A stretch of DNA of 64,000 nt from Ornithodoros turicata (lineage: Eukaryota; Arthropoda; Arachnida; Ixodida; Argasidae), in NCBI RefSeq assembly GCF_037126465.1, contig NC_088203.1, forward strand, positions 86,614,668 to 86,678,667. Direction: 5' to 3'. The notes beneath the pieces were generated by a model. It was not told where the DNA came from. It made no database searches and was given only the letters and a program-made list of their open reading frames with translations. The position numbers and the translations under genes were made by a program. Within the stretch, counting starts at the first letter, position 1. Each line of letters opens with the position of its first letter. Of the stretch, positions 21,117 to 30,340 are shown in pieces.

Positions 21117-24100
21117 GCGAACATCATGTACAGTGTTGTGCATTTTACTGAAAACGACGATGTCGCAGTCGTTCCCAGTGCTTGGTTATCCAATGGGGCA
21201 GCACTGTGGCCACCGTACAAGAGTACCGCCAGGATTACCAAGGCCATCAGAGACATGGAATCCCCTGGGCTTAACTGGGAAACCCATGAGTGTAGAGAGC
21301 TTTCATCTGGCAGTAAGTGTTGTTGAGCGAAATGCCCCGGGAACGGAGTTCTTTTGCAACTGTTGTTTAATGGGAAGGAGAACTTTCACCACATACATTG
21401 CAAACACTCACATTGAAAAACATTGCATCATATCTTATATCTGTCATCAGCATTGCACTACATGGGAGAAGGGCAGACCCTCCTTAATGACTTCTGATGA
21501 TGAACGGCTACTGATGATAGAATCATATTTTTAACATTGTCACACTTTTGATCTGCTTTCTGTCTTTCTTGCAGGGATAGATGTAATCAAAGCTCTTGCT
21601 GCAAAACAGTAACTTGAGTTGTTAAGTGTCCACTCATAGTAACTGCTAAGTTTACATCATGCAGATTCATATGAAGCAGCAAGACAGAAGGAAAAGAAGG
21701 CCGAAGAAATGTCAGACCTAACAACTGATGAAGAGTCATCAAGGAAACGCAAAAAGAAAGTGCCCCAACGCATATTATCATCATCAGAGGATGAATGCAC
21801 AGTGGAAGGGGAGAACGATAATGCTCCTCGCAATCTTGTCCTGCCATCAACGTCCACCTTTGTGAAGCCGCCACCACCACGACTGTCTACACTTCCACAC
21901 CTTCAACCTCAGACACGAAAAACCTTTCACAGTGGTGCACAAAGTTCTCACTCACAAGGTGTGCATCGAAAAGACCCCCACAGTGACTGTAGAGTTGAGA
22001 GTAACTGTCATGTCTCGCTTTTGGTAATACCGCTGTCATTCCCGTCACTGATATCCACACCGGAATAAAGCTGTGATGCTACCAGAGTGTCGAACCAAAA
22101 TGTTTTTTTTTTTTCAGTTTGTTTCGGGTTGGGGTTCGGTCATAAAAGTTGGGTTCCGGTTCAGCTCCAGTGTTTGTGTACCATATATCAGTTCGATTAA
22201 CTTGTCCAGAGGCTGTAAACCAGTTCAGATCCGGTTTGAGGCTCTAATGTGCTACAAAATTATAGGTAGCTACTATAAACGATACAAGATCTCTTAGTTA
22301 TGTTTTTTATGCATTCATTTCTGTTTTTCAACCAACAGGACCCTCTTTCATCCCTTCCCCAAGCAACCTGCCGCCAATACTAGGCATGCAGACCGTTCGA
22401 ATCCCCATGTCACCCCCTCCCCCCAGGATATGATTTAAATCGTGAAAAAAAAAAGAAATTATATGCCTAGATTATAATGGTAACATGTCACCTTGAAGTG
22501 GAACATATTTTTATGTAGCATCTTCATATGGCAAATGAACTACAAACGCCCTATCGAATCCTTAAGACGTGCCATCTCTGGCGTCACTAGGTCGATGTGC
22601 TCACATAGTATATATAGTAAAAATAACGCTTAATTCCGGTTTTCGGGTTTGGTTCTGCGCTCTGGATGCTACTACTTAGTGAGAAAGCAGTGTGTGATAG
22701 GTAAGCGGAGCGACAGGCAAAGACACATAAACAAAACACAACACAATGGCTTAAGTGGCATTTCCAGCCTCCGTGTTGTGTTTGGGTTCCGTGTCTTTGC
22801 CCATCGCTCAGGATTACCTATTATGGAGTTTATCCATCAGCTAGCCTGCATCTATGCCATTCTGTATATGATAAAGCAGTGATGAAATCGCGGTGCTTCT
22901 TTTGTTCTTATGTGATACTTAACATGAAGCGCTCTCTGCTTTAGCAGCTGTGATGGTCTGGAGTTGAAAACGGTAAAATCGAATGAAAACATTGTGAAAC
23001 CTCATTTCTGGGTAGAAATTCTATGGGTCAGTTTAGATGGCAGTTTAGGTAAAAGTGGGCTCTATTGAGTACGACTGGGATCATAGGACTGTTGCTGTAT
23101 ACCACTGTAATTTGAACCATCAGTGGAACTGAGTTTTCTCATTCAATCTCTCTCACTTCAGCATTACAGGTCAAGGTTCTAGGACTCCTGGAAAAAATTG
23201 CGACAAAAATAGACGACCAGCTGAAAATTTTGCGGAACCTTCACACGAATGCAGATAGACAAGTGCCAGAGGATATTCAGTCTGTAACATCACTTCTTCC
23301 CGTGGCCTCTGAAGACGCACTACGAGAGCTAGAGCTGCTACTCGAATGCCAGCAAACAAGGACAAATCTGGTAATTTGCCTGCACCAGAGTTAGTCACAC
23401 GATGGAGTCATCACTGAATGAGTGATGAACTATTATAGAAAAATTATAGGGCACTTGATTGCGGGTACCTTTTTGTGTGCATCTATTTTCATGTTTTGCC
23501 TAGTCTCTGTTTTTCATAACATGGCTTTGTTCATTCACTCACTATGGCCCTTGACATCTGTGTGCTGCAGAACCTGCCTGCTGCCTGCTAGAAGTGATTG
23601 CATACAGCTGCGTTCAATTAAGATGCAGGCACGTGGTTCAGAGTTTGCAAAAATTACTGCGTGTGCATTTTGTCATTTCAGACTTTGCGCCTTTCGCTAA
23701 TTGGTGGTGCCTCACTGAAAGATGCCGTTCGTCATATCATGAACCGATGCATGGACGACACCTTTGCCAGCTGTTACTGCATGACAGGTCGAAAGGGAAA
23801 GCTTCCATTCGCATAGCTGAGACTGCTGTCTGTTATTACTGGTGTGTTTTTTTCCCGCCTCCTTTTACTACTGTGGCATGCTCTGTGGGACATATGTTCA
23901 GCCTTGCCTGTACTGCTCTTTACGATATTTTCATGTATTTTAAGGTAGTCCCGCATAGTCCCTTGTCATATCTTTGTGACTTTTGCCACAGGTGCACTAC
24001 GCCAACTGTTTCCAACAGCTACAGACATTTCCGTGAAGTGCCTTGTGGGAGATTGGCTCAGACATGCACCATCAAGAATCAAGAGGCGGTATGTAGCTGT

Positions 24101-25084
24101 TTCAGTCCATGTGTACCATAAAATAGACCTCTACTTCTCTAAGAAATTGCAGGCAAAAGCAAAATATACTGCTGCAAGTATCAGAAAACTCGCCATGTGC
24201 CAGCGTTTAATGGCTCTGTTCCCTGTGGGCCGAATTGAATGTGAGGTTGATGTGCGCACTTGCCGTTACAGGGTGTTTATTTTAAATCAGATTCTGAGCC
24301 ACTGCCTTTTTTTTTATCACTGGGCTACAAGCCGTGGTGTAATTGCAATAAGATCCATTACAACAAACGTAGAACTTCTAGCTGCTTTGCATGCCTGCTC
24401 TGAACAAGCGGGTTGTAGCGGGTTAGTTGGTTGTAGAACATACTTGATTGCAAATGCAGCAAGAGACACGGACAGGTAGGTTAAACAAATACGGCAGGAG
24501 ACCTGCAGACTCGCAACTAGCAGAAGTTTAATGGGAGGAGACAAATATTGCCTACCTGTCCGCGTCTCTTGCTCCAATTGAAATCAAGCATGCCTGCTCT
24601 GCACTTCAGCAGGAATTCACTCTGTCTCTCTCGTGACTGATCTTAGAGGACAGTTTATTTCACACCACATCTGCCCAGAGCGATCTGTATATCTCATATG
24701 AAGTGCATAGCATGTACACTGTGCATCCCTGCTTCACTTGTCTCTCAGCCAGATTACTGTTCGGTCTAATAGGTGAAACAGGGATGCACAGTGTACAGTG
24801 TACCTTACGTACATGAAATACACGCATATACAAAATGTATAGCCACTGCATTTATCTCGCAGGCAGTCCCACGGAAGCCAGCCTGTATTGGAGCACTGAC
24901 ACGACTACCTTTTCCACACTGTCCACTTCGCTACTTGTGCCAAAGTCCGGCGGTTATCTGTGATAATATACTGTGATAGTAGTCCTGATGGCAATGGCAG
25001 TCAGAGTTGTTTTGTTTTAATGAATATGCTTCAAACATAATTATAATATACCCCCTAGCAAATGTTTTACATGTGTCAATAAAT
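21117..25084 (+). CDS. Spliced DUF4806-type protein gene carried by the EnSpm-like element (7 exons)
   Basis: Exon 1 follows acceptor TTGCAG (21,116) and starts at ATG 21,126 (VVHFTENDDVAVVPSAWL, LWPPYKS). Exons: 21,117-21,312 (donor GTAAGT), 21,665-21,958 (SYEAARQKEKKAEEMSDL, RKRKKKVPQRILSSSEDE), 22,339-22,427 (Pro-rich, PPILGMQTVRIPMSPPPP), 23,170-23,370 (VKVLGLLEKIATKIDDQLK), 23,682 to about 23,813 (LSLIGGASLKDAVRHIMNRC, TGRKGKLPF), 23,992-24,088 (LVGDWLRHAPSRIKRR), 24,863-24,899 (ends QPVLEH). AATAAA is at 25,079. The last four exons carry the DUF4806 signature. The protein has about 345 residues; N-terminal and basic Ser-rich regions suggest a nuclear, DNA-associated role, which is inferred. 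Frames join at exons 1-4 and 6-7. After exon 3 the donor reads ATATGA where GTATGA would fit, and no donor is seen after exon 5. Confidence 0.72.
22690..22815. repeat. Fold-back repeat in a DUF4806 intron
   Basis: ATAGGTAAGCGGAGCGACAG and the following CAAAGACAC...AACACAACAC are repeated inverted at 22,765-22,820 with a few changes around a 35-bp centre. It belongs to the same style as the hairpins at 24,440, 24,700 and 40,659. Confidence 0.65.
24430..24605. repeat. Fold-back repeat in the last DUF4806 intron (a)
   Basis: The left arm contains ATACTTGATTGCAAATG then GCAAGAGACACGGACAGGTA; the right arm carries the inverse with small changes (TACCTGTCCGCGTCTCTTGC). Confidence 0.65.
24698..24815. 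repeat. Fold-back repeat in the last DUF4806 intron (b)
   Basis: ACTGTGCATCCCTGCTTCAC is mirrored by GTGAAACAGGGATGCACAGT about 40 bp downstream, within longer imperfect arms. Confidence 0.65.
25079..25084 (+). promoter_or_regulatory. Polyadenylation signal AATAAA of the DUF4806 gene
   Basis: Lies 180 bp after the stop codon and before the subterminal array, so the transcript would end inside the transposon. Confidence 0.6.
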
Positions 25085-25144
25085 TTTTGAAAACCTTTCT
25101 CCGACCCTGTGTATTTGGCTCTGTTATCTGTGGCGCACAACGTA

Positions 25145-25372
25145 CAGTTAGCAAACGTTACAGCCATGCCTTATACAAACGTTACAAAGTAACATGTGCG
25201 GAACGTTACTGATCCCACATTGCAGTAACGTGACATTGCGTTGCAGTAACATTGCTGCAACGTTGGCAGAAAACGTACAGGCAACGTTAAATTCGCGGAC
25301 ATTATCAACATATGGGCAACGTTACGTGTTAACATTCGCACAATGTTACCGCGACATTCAGTGCTACCTGGG
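25145..25372. repeat. Right terminal and subterminal repeats of the EnSpm-like element
   Basis: About ten ACGTT-centred words (GCAAACGTTACAG, GGAACGTTACTG, GCAACGTTGGC, GGCAACGTTACG and similar) precede the inverted terminal repeat GTGCTACCTGGG. Confidence 0.75.
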
Positions 25373-25779
25373 CATTCTGGGTCACGAGCAAGCCGAGACC
25401 TTTGAGAACCCTTAAAAGCGCCCACGGGAAAAAGGGAAGGGAGGAGCACCAGGGAATCTCTACTAGTCGAGTTGTCGATGTTCGTCCGAGAGCGCCAACG
25501 GAAGTTCTGAAGCCGTCCCAGCGACTCCGACCGCTGCCTCGCCGTGGAGATGCGTTCCGTGGAGGTGCCCGCCGACTTGCCCGCACGGTAGTGATGACTC
25601 AAGCCCCCAATGAACGAAAGAGGACTCACCGACGGCCAGGGGGATCAAGAACTCCGCCCCTGAAAGAAAGGAGGTCACCGCACCTTGCCAGACTGTAAGC
25701 CGAAACCTTGTTGTTCTGTTGCGGCACTGTTGTGTAACTAGATGTCAGGGTAGATTAAATGATATTTGTCTTGGCACTT

Positions 25780-27512
25780 CAGTCTCTCGTGTGTTTTACT
25801 CAGCGTGGACCCGTGCCGATTTGCGCACTCATCACAAGGACGTCCGTCAGTATGCCAGGCCTGGCGTAGGGGAGATGAGTTTCCTGCATAGTATGGTATG
25901 CACGGCATTCTGTCAGGATATGTGCGATAGTCTCCAGATGATTACAGTGACCGCAGCTGGAGTACTCCCTGGAGCCGATCTTGAACAGTTGCGAGTTCTA
26001 GAACGCAGATCCCGTGCCTAACCGATGGAGCATTGTCTGCATAACACGGGGAAGATCCTTCGTGGGAAGAGAGGGTCGATGATTATTCATGATGTCCTGT
26101 ATGCCTGGATGACGCACCTCAATTAGCTGTTTGACGACCATGTGACTATCGGTGTCGGCCGGAACTGGTAAGGATGGGCTGCAGCTGTGGTGTGCTGAGG
26201 ATGCTAGCTGGTCCGCTCGTTCGTTGCACCTGATGCCGACATGAGACGGGATCCATTGGAGAGTAAGAGTTTTTGCAACAAACTTAACCCCCCGGTGGTC
26301 AATGAAGCCATGCGTGAACACCAGAGTATGCGTAGACGACGCTTATCAGGTTCTCAGCCGCCATCCTGGCCACCAGGGCGCTGGACTCGCTCTTCTTCCG
26401 TAAACCCGGGGTGTGAAGCGTTGTTGCGGCCACGAACTCACGCCATGGCGGCGTAGGAGGACTAGCTGGGAGCCGAGGAAGAGCCCCACTGTTGGCTAGA
26501 GAGCTGGTAGCATAGCCAGGGGCCCTAGGGATGTGTGTGTCCTTCGTTCGAGGTCGGTGAAGAGGGAATGCTTGTTGATAGAAGTTGATGCATTAACCAG
26601 AAACTGGAGTCCTTTGAGCTCAAAGTGGACATTAACAGGCTTTTTCTTAGCTTCCAGGCACGTTTGGGTGACACTAGAGAAGGTTGGGAGACCAAGCGCA
26701 GTTCTTATTCCGGCGCGATGAAGGCGCTCAATGGCCTGCCACTGTGTAGGCGCAAGGCCTACGTACGGCGCCACGTAGAGAATGCGTGAGAAGATGAGGG
26801 CTTTGTGAAGGGTGAGCAATGACCGCGCATTGCAGCCCCATGATTTTCCGCTGATTCTGCGAAGCAGGTTGAGCGTTTTCTTTCCATTGCAGATAGTCTC
26901 GTTCACTTGCCAGCGTAATGCGCTATCGATGGTCACACCAAGATATTTACATGACGCGCATCTTGGGATGAGAGTGTTGTTAATGCTGAGGCTTGAGAAG
27001 TATTTGCCCACGTACTTTCCACGGGGAATGCAGACCATGCATTTTGACTTCTCTCGCGACGCTTCCAGCGCTCTCGCAAGCAGCGCTGCATTGAGCCCGT
27101 CCAAGGCAATACCAGATGTATCACGAACTTTCTCCTTGTCCGTTCCCACGATGCGGAGACAGATGTCGTCCGCGTAGATGGTGAGATGAAGGGCGTACGG
27201 TGTAGGGCGGATTCCTCGGTGAACCCCGGCCATGATTAAGTTGAATAGTATAGGTGATAGAACACTGCCTTGTGGGACTCCTCGCTCAAACTTCTTCATC
27301 GAACTAATACACCCGTGGACGAAGACATCAAACGTTCTGTTGGATAGAAAGTCACAGAGATATCCCAGCAGGCGGCCAGCGACCCGATCTGCTTCGAGCG
27401 CAGCTAAACATGCCGAGTGCGTTATCGAACCGTATGCCTTCTTTACATCAATGAAGAAAGCGAGAGCAAACTCATTGGACTCTCTCGCTTGCTTCAGGTT
27501 AGTAGCCACTTC
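25780..27512 (-). mobile_element. I-clade LINE family B, copy 1, 3' half (RT, RNase H, Cys-His tail)
   Basis: The minus frame at 27,506-26,496 carries palm A FFIDVKKAYGSITH, GVPQGSVLSPILFN and palm C YADDICLRI. It then carries the thumb (CKYLGVTIDSALRW) and connection. RNase H remnants follow in another frame at 25,998-26,321 (LTLQWIPSHVGIRCNERADQ), then CGHCNHLETIAHILTEC. A frame break near 26,490 and others in RNase H make it a pseudogene. This half is the continuation of 30,341-32,835, split by the plus-strand LINE at 27,513-30,340. The exact 3' end is not visible; homology fades near 25,780. Confidence 0.8.
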
Positions 27513-27539
27513 GACGCATTCAAAAGGCCATACAGAGAC

Positions 27540-27915
27540 ACCTGGCCACCCTTGCAAGAAACCGCTGGCGGCGCTTTGCGAGCTCTTTATCTCCGCGGAC
27601 GCACTTTCCAGAATATGGAGCATACTCAGGGCACTCTCTACACCTGTTGCTCAACGGCGCCCCTTTCAAGCACTCGCGCTAGCAACCTCACGCTCGGAAA
27701 TCGACGTTGCAAATGAATACTGTGCCCGTCTAACGTCAGCTTCGATGTCTCAGGGATCGTCAGCTCGTGCCATCCCGGTCGTCCTGGAATCCTCGCAGGA
27801 GCAATGTCTGGATGTCCCGTTCTCCTTCATGGAGTTGGAGGCTGCCCTAAGGAAATCACCCCCTCACACCTCTCCTGGGCCTGACTGTATTACGTACAAG
27901 GCCCTGCAAAATCTA
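27540..27915 (+). pseudogene. Family-A LINE, linker and first RT block, out of frame with the main ORF
   Basis: The frame reads RIWSILRALSTPVAQRRPFQ and then FSFMELEAALRKSPPHTSPG and PDCITYKALQNLP, the linker and RT finger block of I-clade proteins. The next expected stretch (about 15-20 residues before the RMIVPLLKPGK-like block) is missing, and the frame shifts at about 27,915. An internal deletion therefore separates this part from the 749-codon ORF that starts at 27,923. Confidence 0.7.
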
Positions 27916-27922
27916 CCCCTCC

Positions 27923-30172
27923 ATGGCCGAAGAACGGAAGAATGCAATGATAGTGCCGCTCCTGAAGCCAGGCAAGTCTCCACACGCCATTGATGCCTTC
28001 CGCCCAATTGCCCTCACCAGCTGTGTCGGGAAGGTTATGGAACGGATGGTATTCGCACGATTGAACTGGTATTTTGAGAGCACCCGATTCTTTCCTGAAG
28101 CTATGGCTGGTTTCCGGCAAGCGCGGTCCGCGATTGACAATGTCATCGATCTCGTCTCCTCCATCCAGCAAGCAAAGTCTGATGGGCTCCTAACGGCCGC
28201 TGTCTTCCTGGATGTAGCGAAAGCATACGACAGTGTTCTCCATAATGTTGTAGTCGCGTCGCTTCAAGAAGCTGGTGTGGGTGGCTGTTCCCTTACCTGG
28301 TTGCAAGCCTTCCTCTCTGACAGGTCTCTGTTCGTACGCACAGCAGATGGTGACAGTGCCAACTACTTTGTGCATCGTGGAGTTCCACAAGGGAGCGTCC
28401 TCAGCCCGCTCCTGTTCAACGTCATCCTGGCACATCTCCCTTCTCTTCTGCCCAAGCATACCAATATCACGATCTATGCCGATGACATTTGCATATGGAC
28501 CTCTGCAGCGCGCCGTGATGCCATTCAGCGTCGTCTGCAACGTGCCTTAGACCTTCTTGTGGCGCATCTTGCTGACCGTGGGTTGTCGGTCTCGCCGGCT
28601 AAGACAGTAGCTATGGCATTCACGCGGCGCTCCTTCACCAAGTACCCCCTACTGCTAGCTGGCTCTAGACTGAACTACGTCTCGCATTATCGGTATCTAG
28701 GCATCATCATTGATAGGGGACTGACATGGTCGCGGCAGATCAACTCCCTTTCTGCTAGCGCCCGCATCTACTGTAATGTGCTCCGGCACCTCTGTGGATC
28801 CACATGGGGCCCGTCCTGTGCTGACCTCCATCGTGTGCACTGCTCCCTGTTGCTTGGCGTTATGCGCTATAGCCTGCCTGTCCTTTATGGGCTCTCCAAC
28901 ACTCACGAGCGGGAGCTGCTCAATATTCAAGCCAGAAGTCTCCGTCTCTGTTTGGGAGTGCCAAAGACAACCGAAACCTTCTCTGTTTTGGCGGAGGCAC
29001 GCGAGCCATCGGTGCTTATTATTCGCGATAGTGTCGCCTTACACGCGTACACACGTTATCTTGTCCGCCATCCAGCCCATTACCTCTGTGACATTGCGCA
29101 ACGTTATCCCGCATCTGCATTCGGTCAAGCTATTTGCCGTTTACGAAGCAACATCCCCTCAACTTCCGCCCGGACTTCCTTTGCGCCACCCATGTGGACA
29201 CTTCACTACCCCACTGTACAAACGTCAATTCCGGGCCTTAGGAAAAAGAAGGTTGTGCCAACAGTTGTGGCCTGCCAACTGACCTTGTTCCACATCTACA
29301 GTCACCACCGGCATCGCACCCAGATATACACCGATGCTTCAGTCTCTCTAGTTGGGTCGTCTGCTGCCTTCTGCATCCCAGAGGATGGAGCTGAGCACGG
29401 CTTCAAGCTCCCTCTTATGTCATCTGCTGAGGCCGAGGCATTCGCACTACTGGCCGCTTTGAGACATGTCTCCTCGTGTGCGCCCAGGGCCTGGTCGGTC
29501 CTCACTGACAGTAAAGTGGCTCTGGAGGCGCTGGCCTCTTACTCTGCCGCAGTCATCAGTGACACCTATACCACGATCATCGCCCTGCACTCTGAACTTG
29601 TATCACTGGGACACGAAGTGGTGTTCCAATGGATCCCGAGCCATGTCGGAATTTCAGGCAATGATCGTGCTGACGCTCTTGCTCGGCAAGCCCACGACGC
29701 TGAGCAACCAACTGTCTTTCCCCTTGCGCACTCTATGTGCCAGCTGAAAATCCGCCGCTTCACTGCCAACCGCACACAGCTCTTTCAGCAAGAAGCTATA
29801 CGAACCAATGCCTTCCTCAAATCCATTGACCCTTTAATGACATATGCTGTGCCTGGCCGCATCCCGCGCCTCGAGGAATCGCTGATTCATCGGCTGCGGC
29901 TGAATGTGGCCCGAACTCCTCTCCTCCTATTTAAGATGAATCAGCACCCATCACCTCTTTGCCCAACGTGCAACGTAGAAGCCGATGTGCCACACATTCT
30001 CATTGCCTGCCAGCGGTACGAAGTCCACCGATCGAGTCTCCGGCGCCGCCTTGCTCATCTAGGCTACCGAGAGCTTTCCCTCGCGGTGCTACTTGGCCCT
30101 ACCCAGCACGCTGAAGTCACGTCTGCGCTGACACGATTCCTTCGGGAATCTAAACTCCTGGGCATTCTCTGA
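27923..30172 (+). CDS. Family-A I-clade LINE reverse transcriptase-RNase H (749 codons)
   Basis: The ATG at 27,923 is an opportunistic start just after a deletion; the native protein began earlier. RT motifs: FRPIALTSCVGKVMERM (about 26-42), AVFLDVAKAYDSV (about 93-105), RGVPQGSVLSPLLFN (about 152-166) and YADDICIW (about 185-192). RNase H has its four acids in YTDASVSLVG (about 468), SSAEAEAFALLAAL (Glu), VLTDSKVALEAL (Asp) and QWIPSHVGISGNDRADALA (Asp). It ends with CPTCNVEADVPHILIAC (C-x2-C-x8-H-x4-C) and the ALTRFLRESKLLGIL tail. It copies LINE RNA at the target and removes the RNA strand. Every motif after the deletion is intact and uninterrupted, so divergence is low. The 5' truncation and deletion make it non-autonomous. 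Confidence 0.88.
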   Translation: MAEERKNAMIVPLLKPGKSPHAIDAFRPIALTSCVGKVMERMVFARLNWYFESTRFFPEAMAGFRQARSAIDNVIDLVSSIQQAKSDGLLTAAVFLDVAKAYDSVLHNVVVASLQEAGVGGCSLTWLQAFLSDRSLFVRTADGDSANYFVHRGVPQGSVLSPLLFNVILAHLPSLLPKHTNITIYADDICIWTSAARRDAIQRRLQRALDLLVAHLADRGLSVSPAKTVAMAFTRRSFTKYPLLLAGSRLNYVSHYRYLGIIIDRGLTWSRQINSLSASARIYCNVLRHLCGSTWGPSCADLHRVHCSLLLGVMRYSLPVLYGLSNTHERELLNIQARSLRLCLGVPKTTETFSVLAEAREPSVLIIRDSVALHAYTRYLVRHPAHYLCDIAQRYPASAFGQAICRLRSNIPSTSARTSFAPPMWTLHYPTVQTSIPGLRKKKVVPTVVACQLTLFHIYSHHRHRTQIYTDASVSLVGSSAAFCIPEDGAEHGFKLPLMSSAEAEAFALLAALRHVSSCAPRAWSVLTDSKVALEALASYSAAVISDTYTTIIALHSELVSLGHEVVFQWIPSHVGISGNDRADALARQAHDAEQPTVFPLAHSMCQLKIRRFTANRTQLFQQEAIRTNAFLKSIDPLMTYAVPGRIPRLEESLIHRLRLNVARTPLLLFKMNQHPSPLCPTCNVEADVPHILIACQRYEVHRSSLRRRLAHLGYRELSLAVLLGPTQHAEVTSALTRFLRESKLLGIL

Positions 30173-30317
30173 TGCGCAACGATTAGTGAAGGAGCTGTTA
30201 CTTCTGTATTTTTTGATAATTTTCTGTACCCCAGCTGTTTTCTTCTGTTTGCTTGAAAGCATTAGGGAATAGCAAGCCCACACCGTGGCTAACCTTTCCC
30301 TTTCCTTCTTACTTTGC

Positions 30318-30340
30318 ATTAAACATATTCCCCCCCCCCC
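30318..30340 (+). promoter_or_regulatory. ATTAAA signal and oligo(C) 3' terminus of family-A LINE
   Basis: GCATTAAACATATT is followed directly by a C12 run and the target duplication. The element ends in C rather than A. Confidence 0.75.

Larger units (their letters stand above)
16694..25372 (+). mobile_element. Full-length EnSpm/CACTA-like DNA transposon (8,679 bp) with transposase and DUF4806 genes
   Basis: The element begins CCCAGGTAGCAC (16,694-16,705) and ends with the exact inverted copy GTGCTACCTGGG (25,361-25,372). It is flanked by CA on both sides (16,692-16,693 and 25,373-25,374), a 2-bp duplication as made by EnSpm/CACTA enzymes. The terminal 200 bp on each side are arrays of GCAACGTT-like words. 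Inside, all on plus, are a small spliced transcription-unit candidate (17,634-18,335), a tnp2-like transposase (18,748-20,916) and a spliced DUF4806-type gene (21,117-25,084). Two frame breaks in the transposase and two doubtful splice donors suggest this copy is dead, though otherwise complete. Superfamily assignment rests on the transposase resemblance and 2-bp duplication; the tips do not read CACTA. Confidence 0.8.
27513..30340 (+). mobile_element. I-clade LINE family A, 5'-truncated, inserted in family-B LINE
   Basis: It starts in the endonuclease-RT linker and includes RT, RNase H, a Cys-His tail, a 165-bp 3'UTR with ATTAAA (30,318-30,323), and ends in 12 C residues. The flanks CACTTC (27,507-27,512 and 30,341-30,346) form a short target duplication. 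If one copy and the insert are removed, the minus LINE reads in frame SDAIAEV-ATNLKQA across the junction, which fixes the borders. A near-identical 3'UTR copy lies at 53,410-53,571. Confidence 0.85.

Noticed and set aside
22090..22660. GGTTCGG-type words as a fourth hAT element
   Set aside because: No CAGGG ends or duplication, and an exon of the DUF4806 gene (22,339-22,427) lies in between.
25375..25698. Plus-strand Arg-rich ORF at 25,402-25,698
   Set aside because: No motif, and several overlapping frames are open because of high GC; no support.
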